Both the position numbers and the translations under genes were made by a program. From positions 1-64,000 of the forward strand of contig JAKVBG010000024.1 of assembly GCA_022447605.1 (NCBI GenBank): 64,000 bases of DNA. The letters run 5' to 3'. How positions within the stretch are numbered: position 1 is the first letter of the stretch; the number at the start of each line of letters is the position of its first letter. The notes beneath the pieces are model-generated. The model was not told where the DNA came from and ran no database searches. It worked only from the letters and a program-made list of their open reading frames with translations. This DNA is from Mariniblastus sp. (GTDB lineage Bacteria > Planctomycetota > Planctomycetia > Pirellulales > Pirellulaceae). Below are positions 56,096-64,000 of the stretch, piece after piece.

Positions 56096-56986
56096 ATGGG
56101 CATCATCGACAAGCTAAAATTCGCTCTTAGTCGCTCCGGGGTGGCTGGCCGACTGGACGTGGCTGGCCGATTCTCGCTCGATCGTCATGCCTACACCGGC
56201 ACGATGTCCAAGTTCCATGTTGCCACGGAGCATGAGTCCGGGAGTGTCTATGGAATTAAGCTGTTGGACAAGGAAAAGGCCAAGTTGTTCCGAGACCGTT
56301 TCAAGGGACTTAACAAACCATCGGAAGGAGAAATTGGCCGCGCGATTGAACACCCACTGATCGCCAGAACGCATGAGTTTGGCCATACCACCAACGGTAT
56401 CGAGTACATCCTGATGGAGTACATCGATGGCCCGGGCGTCAATGTCCTGGTCAAACAGAGAAACCAGAATTTCATGCCGTTTCGCCTTGAACTGATACGC
56501 CAGATGGCAACTTCCCTGCAAGCCGTTCATGATGCTGGGTTCATCCATCGCGACGTCTGCCCGCGGAACTACATTTGTGCCGACAACCTCGAATCGCTCA
56601 AACTGATCGACTTTGGTTTGACCATCCCCAACGAAGCACCTTACCGTTTACCTGGCAACCGTACCGGCACACCGCAATACATGGCCCCGGAAATTGTTCG
56701 CCGGCGAAAAACCAACCACCAGGTTGACCTGTTCGCCTTTGGGGTCACGGCCTACCGTGTGCTGACCTTTGAGCATCCTTGGGGAACCACCGACACCACC
56801 GGGATGGCTGCCCTGGCCCATGACACCCGCAGTTTCACCGATATCCGTGTGCATCGCCCCAACCTGCACCCCAAACTGGTTAGCGCCATCCACGATTGCC
56901 TAGCCGTAATGCCCGAGAATCGCATGGATAGCTGCAGTCGTTTTCTGAGCCGCATACGAAGCGTCAAACAGGAAGACGAAGTCTGA
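56096..56986 (+). CDS. Ser/Thr protein kinase
   Basis: A 296-residue Hanks-type kinase without membrane helices. The ATP-Lys is in YGIKLLDKE; the C-helix Glu is probably in GEIGRAI; the catalytic loop is HRDVCPRNYI (about residue 150); DFGLTIP and YMAPEIV follow. The Gly-rich loop is weak (TGTMSKFHVATEHESG), but the Lys, HRD, DFG and APE elements are intact, so activity is plausible. Targets unknown; the neighbouring accD is a possible, unproven connection. The earlier in-frame codon at 56015 is rejected because the fold starts after 56096. Confidence 0.9.
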   Translation: MGIIDKLKFALSRSGVAGRLDVAGRFSLDRHAYTGTMSKFHVATEHESGSVYGIKLLDKEKAKLFRDRFKGLNKPSEGEIGRAIEHPLIARTHEFGHTTNGIEYILMEYIDGPGVNVLVKQRNQNFMPFRLELIRQMATSLQAVHDAGFIHRDVCPRNYICADNLESLKLIDFGLTIPNEAPYRLPGNRTGTPQYMAPEIVRRRKTNHQVDLFAFGVTAYRVLTFEHPWGTTDTTGMAALAHDTRSFTDIRVHRPNLHPKLVSAIHDCLAVMPENRMDSCSRFLSRIRSVKQEDEV

Positions 56987-57019
56987 CCCGGCAACAGAAA
57001 TGTTCCAGGTGATACCGGA

Positions 57020-58096
57020 TCAACCGTTCTTGCGTCGCGAATCCCGCAACGCGTACTGGTCACGAAGAGCCATCAGGCAGAACTCGTTCCGGTTGAATGC
57101 CAACTGGCGCGTTCGCACCAGGTTAAAGCCAAGTCCTTTGACCTTCTGAATCATATCGGGAACCTGCTGGACCAGCTCCAGGTCCGGCAGTTTCAATGTC
57201 AGCAACATCCCCCGCAAGTGGCGGACATGTTGATTGGTCGCAATTTCCGCCACCGTATCAATTGTGTAGGCGGGCGCGACGTTCAAATCGGCCAGCAACC
57301 AGCGAATGTCCCGCAGGTCACGTTTCCTGACCTCTCGAGCACGACATTTCAAATGGGTCAGTGACTCATGCGAAACGACAACAGGATCCATTTCAGCCGG
57401 GTCAACAGCAATCACCCGGGCTCCCTTCTCCAGTAACAACTGGCAGGCACCACCCGGCGCGCTGCCAATTTCGACACAGGTATCTCCCGGCTTGACCCGG
57501 ATCCCTGACCAGAGCAGGGCCTCCTGCAGTTTGAGGTAGGCTCGACTGGCGCAATCCACCCGGGGATCGACCAACGGGACGCCACCGGGCCACCTCTGGG
57601 CAGGCGTCGTCGCGTAGTGAAAACCGAACCACCACTGGTTAGGCTCTACCATCACCACATCCAGAACGGCCGCATCCGCTTGTGCCAGGCGGTTCACCGG
57701 AACCTGTTTGCCAGCAGGGAAATGCTTCCTTATCTGGGCAGCCATCTCCTCGGCTAACGGGGTCATGCCGGGTTCAAATCCACCCGTTCCGGGCAGGGCC
57801 CCATCCCGCTGCCATAGATGAAGCTGATTGGCCTGGGCGATTTCTGGCAGATCGAGCACCCGTTCAATGAGTTCCCTGGAGGATGGCGATGTTGCCGATC
57901 CACAGGACCAACCGTAAGTTCGAGCCAGTGTAGATTTCAGAAAAAACTTTTCCGGCAAATCTCCCTCGTTCAGCTTGAAGGTAATGAACCCAGGCCGTGA
58001 AAACGCCAACCGCAACTCGGGATGATTTCGAGTCACCTCGCGTTTGCACGCCGACTCGGCCCCGTTCTGACAAACAACAAAAATAAACTTGGCCAT
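57020..58096 (-). CDS. rlmM: RlmM-like 23S rRNA 2'-O-methyltransferase
   Basis: A 358-residue protein (E. coli RlmM about 366). After a short RNA-binding-like N-terminal half (AKFIFVVCQNGAESACKREV and a THUMP-like region), the Rossmann part shows CVEIGSAPGGACQLLLEKGARVIAVDPAEM, a SAPGG-type FtsJ motif, then WLLADLNVAPAYTI, LLTLKLPDLELVQQ and FNRNEFCLMAL. RlmM modifies cytidine 2498 of 23S rRNA in E. coli. Annotation as RlmM is by architecture and motif order; a related RNA 2'-O-methyltransferase is possible. The ATG at 58096 is chosen over 58183. Confidence 0.82.
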   Translation of the reverse strand: MAKFIFVVCQNGAESACKREVTRNHPELRLAFSRPGFITFKLNEGDLPEKFFLKSTLARTYGWSCGSATSPSSRELIERVLDLPEIAQANQLHLWQRDGALPGTGGFEPGMTPLAEEMAAQIRKHFPAGKQVPVNRLAQADAAVLDVVMVEPNQWWFGFHYATTPAQRWPGGVPLVDPRVDCASRAYLKLQEALLWSGIRVKPGDTCVEIGSAPGGACQLLLEKGARVIAVDPAEMDPVVVSHESLTHLKCRAREVRKRDLRDIRWLLADLNVAPAYTIDTVAEIATNQHVRHLRGMLLTLKLPDLELVQQVPDMIQKVKGLGFNLVRTRQLAFNRNEFCLMALRDQYALRDSRRKNG

Positions 58097-58386
58097 GGTC
58101 GCAGCGGTCACTCGTTTTGCTAGCAGGTGAATGGACGAATCGGTCGATTCTCGTGGTTGGATGCCATGCCGTCTATGCCCCACCCTGGAGAGGATGCTCG
58201 CTCCGGTTGATTGATCTAGGACCGGCAGAACCGATGGGATAAAATTTTTGTTCTCGGTTTCCCCGTTTCGAAGCAGTTTATTTTAGATTGGTCGAGGTTA
58301 ACCAGGAAGTTGCCTGCGACCAACTGGCAGCGAGCGAGTGGATGGGACCACCGATGAACACTGGCCATGCGCATGGAGGGCTGACG

Positions 58387-59649
58387 ATGGCGGAAGGTTT
58401 CAAATTCATTCACGCATCCGACCTGCATCTCGACCGCCCGATGCAGGGCCTGACGGAATTACCTGCCCCGCTCAAACCGGCGCTGGTCGAGGCTCCCTGC
58501 CTTGCCGCGAAAGGGATTTTCGACCTGGCGATCAACGAGCGGGTCGACTTCATCCTGCTGTCCGGCGGACTGTTCGACCACCGGCGGGCTGCCCCTCGTT
58601 CCCGGGCTTTCCTGCTCAATCAATTTGAGAGGCTGGCCGACCGAAACATCAGGATTTACTGGTCGGCTGGGGAAGCGGCCAACTGGCCGGCTCAGTCCGA
58701 GCTACCTGACAACGTGACCCGCTTTTCGTCGCGCTCGATCGAAGTCATAACCCACCAAAAGAACGGCCAGGCATTGGCAACCATTCACGGGGCCTGTTCC
58801 AACCTGGGCGCATCTGACTTCTCCCAATTTTCGGCCAATCCAGACGAGCCCTTTCCGATCGCCCTCACCGCAGGTGAATTGCCCTCGGGGGAGGCCCCCT
58901 CCCACATTCGGTACTGGGCCCTCGGGGGTCGTTCGCTCCCTCACCGCCAGGAAACGGAGCAGGGAATCGTCTCGTACCCAGGGACTCCGCAGGGGAGATC
59001 CAGAGAGGAAACAGGCCGCCGCGGCTGTCTGCTGGGCCATGTCACACCAGCTGGCGAATTGCAAATCGAGCCAGCGGAAACCAGTGCCATTAACTGGCTT
59101 CAGCAAAAGGTAACCGTGCCGGAAGAGGTAACCGATGACCACCTGAAAAACATCTTTATGGATCGGGCGATCACGATTGCCAATGAACCATCCCATCGAA
59201 ATACGCTCGTCGAATGGCAACTGTTGACGACCGGCGCGGTCAACCAGGACCTTCGTGCACCGGAACGCAGAAAGCAGCTGGTTGACTGGTTGCGAACAGA
59301 ATTTGGCAGCGGCCAGGAGCCGTGGCTTTGGACCACCGACTTGCGCATCGAGCCGCCCGAATTCCTGCCCCAAGAATGGTATGAAGAAGACACGATCCTG
59401 GGCGAGTACCTGAGAGCGATTGAAACCTTTCGGAATGATGATTCCCAAACGGTTGCACTCCATGACTACCTGCCCGTTCCCCTCTCCAAAGGGCCGGGAA
59501 CCTTGACCGATTTGACCACCATTACGGCAGAGCATCGCGCCGAGGTATTCCGGCAATCCGTCATGCTCGGTGTGGATTGCATGGGGCCGCTGACGGCCCG
59601 TCCGGGCCGGGGCCCGAATATCATCGAACGCTCTTCAACGGACCACTGA
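58387..59649 (+). CDS. SbcD/YhaO-like metallophosphoesterase with degraded metal site
   Basis: A 420-residue protein. GGAGG at 58375-58379 stands 7 bases before the ATG at 58387, setting the start. The N-terminus FKFIHASDLHLDRP keeps motif I (DxH), but the others are changed: GD-x-x-D reads SGGLFDHRR (Asp lost, about residue 59), GNHD reads SAGEAANWP (about 95), the single-His motif reads LTAGELP (about 160) and GHxH reads ALGGRSLPH (about 179). SYPGTPQGRSREETGRRGCLL follows the YhaO pattern well, so the fold is confident. It is likely inactive as a nuclease and may act as the structural partner of the ATPase that starts 29 bases downstream. Confidence 0.85.
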   Translation: MAEGFKFIHASDLHLDRPMQGLTELPAPLKPALVEAPCLAAKGIFDLAINERVDFILLSGGLFDHRRAAPRSRAFLLNQFERLADRNIRIYWSAGEAANWPAQSELPDNVTRFSSRSIEVITHQKNGQALATIHGACSNLGASDFSQFSANPDEPFPIALTAGELPSGEAPSHIRYWALGGRSLPHRQETEQGIVSYPGTPQGRSREETGRRGCLLGHVTPAGELQIEPAETSAINWLQQKVTVPEEVTDDHLKNIFMDRAITIANEPSHRNTLVEWQLLTTGAVNQDLRAPERRKQLVDWLRTEFGSGQEPWLWTTDLRIEPPEFLPQEWYEEDTILGEYLRAIETFRNDDSQTVALHDYLPVPLSKGPGTLTDLTTITAEHRAEVFRQSVMLGVDCMGPLTARPGRGPNIIERSSTDH

Positions 59650-59666
59650 ATGGGATATCCCCAAAC

Positions 59667-59670
59667 GGAG
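59667..59670 (+). promoter_or_regulatory. Shine-Dalgarno before GTG start of the YhaN-like gene
   Basis: GGAG 8 bases before GTG 59679 supports this start (MKIKEIQVEGFG), which begins the ABC-ATPase fold. Confidence 0.6.
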
Positions 59671-59678
59671 ATAACGTC

Positions 59679-62600
59679 GTGAAAATCAAGGAAATTCAAG
59701 TAGAAGGGTTTGGTGTCTGGAAAGGCCTGACCCTCGAGTCATTGTCCCACGATGTCAATGTCTTCTACGGCGAAAACGAGGCGGGAAAAACCACCTTGAT
59801 GCACTTTGTCCGTTCGATGATGTTCGGTCCTTCGCCGGATCGCCAGGAGAAGTACCTGCCTCCCTTGCATGGCGGGCCAGCCGGTGGCACGGTGGCCATC
59901 CATTCTTCCCACGGCGCGCACCAGCTTCGCCGTCAATTCGACCAGCCCAACGGGGAGGTTACCGCGGCCGTAACCGTGACGGACCTGGAACGGGGAAGTA
60001 CCCGGGGCCAAGGACAGTTAACCGAAATCCTGTCCGAAATGGACGAGACAATCTTCAACAATGTCTTCACCATCGGTCTGCGTGAAATCCAGGAACTGAA
60101 TGCCCTCAACAGCACCCAGGCCAGTGAGTTACTCTATAAACTGACCAGCGGAATGGACCGTGTTTCCCTGGTCGATGTCATGCGAGATTGGCAGACAAAG
60201 CGTGAAGCGATCTTTTCCTCAACGGCCAACCACACGTCGCTACTACTGGAAGCGCAAACAAAAAAACAGAATCTGCTGCGCGAAATAGGCGATCTCGAGA
60301 AAACTTCACTGCGATGGGACCAGCTCCGATCGGAAAAGGACTCGATCGCACATGAACTGGATGAGCTTGGAATCCAGCACGAGACGCTGGAACGGGAAGC
60401 TCGTGTCTTGGAAATCGCGATCGAAATTGACGAGCGTTGGCACGCCCGGGTCTCCCTGCAGGAACAGGTCGATGCCATCGGCAGCTTGCCGAATCTCGAC
60501 GATCTCAAAACCGACCATCTCGATGAACTGAACTGCCAAGGCAAATCGATCGGCGAAAAAATCTTGGAACTCAAGCAGCGGCGGCGCGACACCAAATCGG
60601 AAGCTGTCGGTTTGCCCGTCAATCGCAGGCTGCTGACGCACCGCAAGCGGATTGAAGCACTGGCAGCCCATACGCCCTGGATTGAATCCCTGTCACGAAA
60701 TGCCGACCGCCTGGGCCAGGAGGTCGAGGAGATGGAAACGGGCATGGTGGAAGAAATTGCCGGCCTGGGAAACCACTTGCAAATCCGAACTGAGGTGGTA
60801 CGGAAACTTGAAAAAAGAAGGCTTTCAAAACTGAAAAACGTGGCCAGGAACCTGTCGAAGCGCCAAAAGGATCTGAAACAGATCCAGTCGGATGTCGAAA
60901 CGGCAGAATTCGAACAAATGCAATTACTGGAGCGCTTCGGTACTCCCTCTGCGACGGGTATTGGCCAAGGTTCCCTGGAAGAGACGGCCAACCGGGTAGC
61001 AGGGCTTCGTCGATGCCGTGAACTGAAACAGAAAATGGATCGGCTGAAGCTGTCGCGACGCGGCTTGGAAGGAGACATTGACGACATCGTTCAACAACAG
61101 GCGTTGCCGGTTAGCAAGCTGGTCATCCTGGGCGTTGTTTTCGTACTGGGAACCGTATTGGCCGGGTTCGGCTTCCTGGATTGGATCAACGCCGGAACCT
61201 ACCTTGGCCAAGGGCCGTCCCACACTGGCTTCCTGCTGATGGTCATCGGTGCCGTCTGTGGCTTCGTGTCGTTTGGCATGAAACACCATTGGGAAAAAAT
61301 GGCGAGAGAATCGCTGGAAGACTTTCGCCACCAGACGGAAGCCTTGCGTCAACAACTGGGCCGCACCCAATCCGAGTGGGAAGAGGTCCAGAACCAGTTT
61401 CCTCCATCGACAACCGATTTCAAAACGGAACTGACCCATGCCGAGAACCGCTTGAGGCAACTCGAGGAAATGGCCCCCCTGGAAAAACAGCTCCGCACCC
61501 TCCAAACAGAATTGCAACAGCGGCAGCGAGACGAGGCGTCCCGCCAGGTTGAAGTGGAAACGGCAAGGGAACAATGGCAAAGTGAATTGCGTTTGGCCGG
61601 TTTGCCGGATTCCTTGCAACCGAATCAAGTCAGGGAAGTACTCCAGCGATCCGGTCGAATCGGAACGACGCTGTTTCGCCTGGACGGTTTGCGACAGGAA
61701 TGGCAAGCAAAACAGAAGGAGTTAAAACCGATTCAGACCCAAGTCCAATCGTTGCTGATGGACTGCGGTTTGGAATTCAATAACGTCGGTGTTCTCGAAC
61801 TTCTAGGCCACCTGGAGGCTGCCATCGTCCAACAGCGATCGTTGGCCCAACAGAAAAAGCGGCTGATCGACCAACATCGGGGACTGGGTCAGCAACTGGC
61901 CGAATTACGGAGTGAGATGCAAGCCTGCCGTGAGAAGAAAGAACAACTGTTCTCGCGGGTTGGAGCCCGATCCGATGAGGAATTTCACGGCTTCCGCGAG
62001 CAACACGCATCCCGCGAAGGATTAAGGGAACAACACGGTCATCTCACCCAGCAAATTGCCGCCGCATTGGGAGCCCATTTCACCGAGCAGGAGGTCGCGC
62101 CATGGCTGACACCCGGCGGGACCGATTCGAACCAACAGCACTGGGAACAGCTACAGGAAAAAATCGAGACGGTACGCCAACGGCAAACTGAATTGCATCA
62201 GCAGAGCGGTGAATTATCACTCGAATTGAAATTGCTGGCGGAGGATTCACGCCTGGATGAAGCCCGCCTCGAGTTGAACACTTTGGATGCACAGATCGAT
62301 CAACACAAACAGCAGTGGAGAATTCTGGCCACCGGTACGCAGGTACTGGAATCGATTCGTGAAGAATACGAGTCGAAGCGACAACCTGAATCCCTGCAGG
62401 AAGCCTCCACCTATCTCCAACGCTTGACCGGCGGGCATTATCAACGCATTTGGACCCGCATGGTTGGTAAAGAGCTGCTATGCGATACGGCCGACAACCA
62501 GACGATCACGGTCGACAAGCTGAGCCGCGGTACCCGGGAAGCGGTCTATCTCAGTCTCCGACTTGCGCTGGTCGGCGCCTACGCGAGGCGGGGAAAAGTG

Positions 62601-63086
62601 TTGCCTATGGTACTGGATGATGTGCTGGTCAATTTTGATGCCCGCCGCGCGCAGGCGGCTGCCGAGTTGCTCTGTGAATTTTCCAGACAGGGGTACCAGC
62701 TATTGATTTTCACCTGCCATCAACACATTGCAGCGATGTTTCACGAACTTCAGGCCAATGTCAAAACCTTACCTCACCATGCCGAGGTGGCCGAAATCGA
62801 TGCCACAGCGACCGATTACAAGGTTCCCCAGGTCGTGGAGCAGTCCCAACCGTGGGCCAGCAGGCCGACGGTCGATCAGCTTACCCCGGGCAACCAGCGA
62901 TTCGAGTTGACCCCGGGGTCGATCGACCCGGAATTGGAATACGAACTGCTGGCGATCCAGAACGACGAGCAGGCCGAAAACAGGCGGCATCACGAGTGGG
63001 TCCATGAATTCCTGGGAAATCCGGCCCAGTTCGATGCCTGGGAAACGGAGACCGATCAGGCTGAACCGAGACGGGCCACCGGGTAA
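59679..63086 (+). CDS. YhaN/SbcC-like AAA ATPase with coiled coils and central membrane hairpin
   Basis: A 1135-residue SMC-like ATPase. Walker A FYGENEAGKTTLMHF (about residues 29-43). Long coiled coil on both sides of a hydrophobic hairpin at about residues 480-535 (KLVILGVVFVLGTVLAGFGF, FLLMVIGAVCGFVSFG), seen in YhaN-type proteins. C-terminal ABC signature TVDKLSRGTREAVYLSLRLALV (about residue 944) and Walker B / D-loop VLPMVLDDVLVNFDARRA (about 975). The start is the GTG at 59679. It forms a gene pair with the degenerate SbcD-like gene 29 bases upstream. Known relatives process DNA ends; with an inactive nuclease partner and a membrane hairpin, a different job is likely. Confidence 0.93.
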   Translation: MKIKEIQVEGFGVWKGLTLESLSHDVNVFYGENEAGKTTLMHFVRSMMFGPSPDRQEKYLPPLHGGPAGGTVAIHSSHGAHQLRRQFDQPNGEVTAAVTVTDLERGSTRGQGQLTEILSEMDETIFNNVFTIGLREIQELNALNSTQASELLYKLTSGMDRVSLVDVMRDWQTKREAIFSSTANHTSLLLEAQTKKQNLLREIGDLEKTSLRWDQLRSEKDSIAHELDELGIQHETLEREARVLEIAIEIDERWHARVSLQEQVDAIGSLPNLDDLKTDHLDELNCQGKSIGEKILELKQRRRDTKSEAVGLPVNRRLLTHRKRIEALAAHTPWIESLSRNADRLGQEVEEMETGMVEEIAGLGNHLQIRTEVVRKLEKRRLSKLKNVARNLSKRQKDLKQIQSDVETAEFEQMQLLERFGTPSATGIGQGSLEETANRVAGLRRCRELKQKMDRLKLSRRGLEGDIDDIVQQQALPVSKLVILGVVFVLGTVLAGFGFLDWINAGTYLGQGPSHTGFLLMVIGAVCGFVSFGMKHHWEKMARESLEDFRHQTEALRQQLGRTQSEWEEVQNQFPPSTTDFKTELTHAENRLRQLEEMAPLEKQLRTLQTELQQRQRDEASRQVEVETAREQWQSELRLAGLPDSLQPNQVREVLQRSGRIGTTLFRLDGLRQEWQAKQKELKPIQTQVQSLLMDCGLEFNNVGVLELLGHLEAAIVQQRSLAQQKKRLIDQHRGLGQQLAELRSEMQACREKKEQLFSRVGARSDEEFHGFREQHASREGLREQHGHLTQQIAAALGAHFTEQEVAPWLTPGGTDSNQQHWEQLQEKIETVRQRQTELHQQSGELSLELKLLAEDSRLDEARLELNTLDAQIDQHKQQWRILATGTQVLESIREEYESKRQPESLQEASTYLQRLTGGHYQRIWTRMVGKELLCDTADNQTITVDKLSRGTREAVYLSLRLALVGAYARRGKVLPMVLDDVLVNFDARRAQAAAELLCEFSRQGYQLLIFTCHQHIAAMFHELQANVKTLPHHAEVAEIDATATDYKVPQVVEQSQPWASRPTVDQLTPGNQRFELTPGSIDPELEYELLAIQNDEQAENRRHHEWVHEFLGNPAQFDAWETETDQAEPRRATG

Positions 63087-63386
63087 GACCAGGTTGCCAA
63101 GGGGCGACTTTTCTCGCCGCGCCCCTTTTGCCATTCGATACAGCCGCTAAAACCGCAAAGACTCTTGCCACAGGCGATCTAATTCAGTGACAAGTCGGGG
63201 TAATCGTCGACTCGCCACCTGCCAGGGGTCGATTCGAAACAGGACCGGCCCCGCGGCCGCCACATCTCGTGAGAGCCCTGATCTGACAGGAGCGCGCTGT
63301 GGAAACGGCAGCCCGGTTCCCCCGGCCGGCGATCGGTTTCGAGTGGCGCTCAGAATCAACAGTTCCCATTTGGACGGAGTCAAAAC
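63087..63386. other. Intergenic region after YhaN-like gene
   Basis: Three hundred bases with a terminator near the upstream end (63098-63129). No further gene recognised; short open frames on the reverse strand are not convincing. Confidence 0.5.
63098..63129 (+). terminator. Rho-independent terminator after YhaN-like gene
   Basis: 8-bp stem aaggggcg / cgcccctt (63099-63106 with 63120-63127) with a 13-base loop, followed by TT. The T-tract is short. Confidence 0.7.
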
Positions 63387-63767
63387 ATGCTACGAACGGC
63401 GATGAACACTCTTTTGATGGCTGCCCTGTTTACCCTCTGCTCGGACACGTTTGCCTGGCAGGACAACGAGGGCGAGGCAACGCGGCAAACCGAACCGGCA
63501 ATCGATGCTTACGCCGCCTACCCGACCTTCTACACGGTAAAAAAAGAACCTTGCCTCGGTTGCTACCGGGCCCATTGCGGACGCCAGATCACGTCTTACC
63601 AGGCCATCGATTTGTGGCGTGGCTACTGCAATGAAGACTGCTCTTATCAACACCATGGCCACGGTGCTTGTGTCGGCTCCTGCCCGACCGGCTGGAAAAG
63701 ACCGTTTTGCCAGACCCGGGCGCGATGTAGCCGAGGCGGCTGTCGAAATCCGGCCTGTGATCGCTGA
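63387..63767 (+). CDS. Small exported Cys-rich protein
   Basis: A 126-residue protein with a short signal peptide (NTLLMAALFTLCSDTFAW). The mature part has about ten Cys, in clusters around CLGCYRAHCG, YCNEDCSYQ, CVGSCP and the C-terminal CSRGGCRNPACDR, with basic residues. No family recognised. Such spacing would allow several disulfides; a small secreted structural or interaction protein is the most that can be said. The start at 63387 is kept, though 63402 (MNTLLM) is possible. A strong inverted repeat lies 7 bases after the stop. Confidence 0.65.
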   Translation: MLRTAMNTLLMAALFTLCSDTFAWQDNEGEATRQTEPAIDAYAAYPTFYTVKKEPCLGCYRAHCGRQITSYQAIDLWRGYCNEDCSYQHHGHGACVGSCPTGWKRPFCQTRARCSRGGCRNPACDR

Positions 63768-63773
63768 CAGACC

Positions 63774-63798
63774 GAGACGATCTCGCCGAGATCGTCTC
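63774..63798 (+). repeat. Strong inverted repeat just after the Cys-rich gene
   Basis: 11-bp perfect arms gagacgatctc / gagatcgtctc separated by 3 bases, seven bases after the stop codon. No T-run follows, so a terminator role is uncertain; it could be an operator or a transcript-end structure. Confidence 0.75.
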
Positions 63799-63842
63799 CT
63801 GACGGACCCTTTTCCAGCGTATGGAAGAAAACAGAACATCGC

Positions 63843-63870
63843 ACCCCGCCTCGCAAGAGGGCGGGGTTTT
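63843..63870 (+). terminator. Rho-independent terminator
   Basis: 10-bp stem accccgcctc / gagggcggggt (one bulge) with loop GCAA followed by TTTT. Confidence 0.75.
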
Positions 63871-63953
63871 GTTATTGGAGACACAAATTCCTTGCCCGAA
63901 TGGGCAGGATATGTGACACTGAATGAAACGGGGGCTCGTTCGAGGAACAATCC

Positions 63954-64000
63954 ATGAAACTTTTCGGGGTGGCGGACCATCCGCGCATCATTCGCTGTCA
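63954..64000 (+). CDS. 5' end of an unidentified gene, cut by the window
   Basis: ATG at 63954 opens a frame MKLFGVADHPRIIRC that runs off the window. The product cannot be named from 15 codons. It lies after two stem-loops, as expected for a new transcription unit. Confidence 0.4.
   Translation, partial: MKLFGVADHPRIIRC

Noticed and set aside
57771..57780. tRNA T-loop-like ggttcaaatc
   Set aside because: It lies inside the RlmM coding region and no cloverleaf can be built around it.

Overview
The window looks like a chromosomal segment of a planctomycete, most likely Pirellulales-like. The evidence is a set of families concentrated in that phylum: a c-type cytochrome/DUF1549/DUF1553 protein followed by a DUF1501 protein, a DUF1559 prepilin-like protein next to a small lipoprotein, a PEP-CTERM protein, secreted sulfatase, Gfo/Idh/MocA and TIM-barrel proteins with twin-arginine leaders, and a CsrA gene preceded by a small orphan. 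Coding density is high and codons are GC-rich. I see no rRNA, tRNA, CRISPR array, insertion sequence or phage module, and the placement is inference from gene families only.

Layout. 0.4-4.7 kb (+): PEP-CTERM beta-helix-like protein, SnoaL-like protein, SGNH/sialate-O-acetylesterase-like protein, nucleoside:H+ symporter-like MFS protein. 4.9-11.0 kb (-): lipoprotein, DUF1648 protein, proton-translocating transhydrogenase (pntA-pntB), a degenerate receiver-like protein, a nitroreductase. 11.1-15.7 kb (+): large two-lobe M16 peptidase, cyclophilin lipoprotein, PAS-GGDEF protein. 15.8-18.5 kb: scpA (-), small orphan plus csrA (+), exported tandem YCII-like protein (-). 18.7-24.9 kb (+): cytochrome/DUF1549/DUF1553, DUF1501 and arginase-family genes in close series. 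24.9-31.7 kb: aroA (-) with an apparent ATC start, TIM-barrel protein, ribbon-helix-helix protein, BaiN/YhiN-like flavoprotein, membrane-anchored orphan, and a KAS III enzyme (-). 31.9-32.2 kb: an ArsC-like gene whose reading frame continues through an in-frame TGA (a probable selenoprotein). 32.2-36.3 kb (-): DUF819 membrane protein, amidohydrolase, Gfo/Idh/MocA protein. 36.9-39.9 kb (+): membrane HD-GYP protein and a PQQ-like beta-propeller. 40-48.5 kb (-): lipoprotein plus DUF1559 prepilin, a 648-aa orphan coupled to a cupin, a membrane orphan, a methyltransferase, and a barrel-type outer-membrane protein with a long disordered region. 48.7-53 kb (+): sulfatase, then an overlapping pair of M16 genes, one lacking and one keeping the zinc site. 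53-54.5 kb (-): membrane protein fused to leucine-rich repeats. 55-57 kb (+): accD and a Ser/Thr kinase. 57-58.1 kb (-): RlmM-like methyltransferase. 58.4-63.1 kb (+): an SbcD/YhaO-like protein that has lost most metal ligands, immediately followed by a YhaN/SbcC-like ATPase with a membrane hairpin. The window ends with a small Cys-rich secreted protein and the first codons of another gene.

The strongest points for follow-up are the UGA-containing ArsC-like gene with a candidate SECIS hairpin, the aroA frame with no standard start codon but a well-spaced Shine-Dalgarno before ATC, the pseudo-nuclease/ATPase pair, the split M16 pair, and the nested dyad upstream of the ribbon-helix-helix gene. 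None of these alone proves a new system; the pseudo-nuclease/ATPase pair is the best candidate for an undescribed mechanism.
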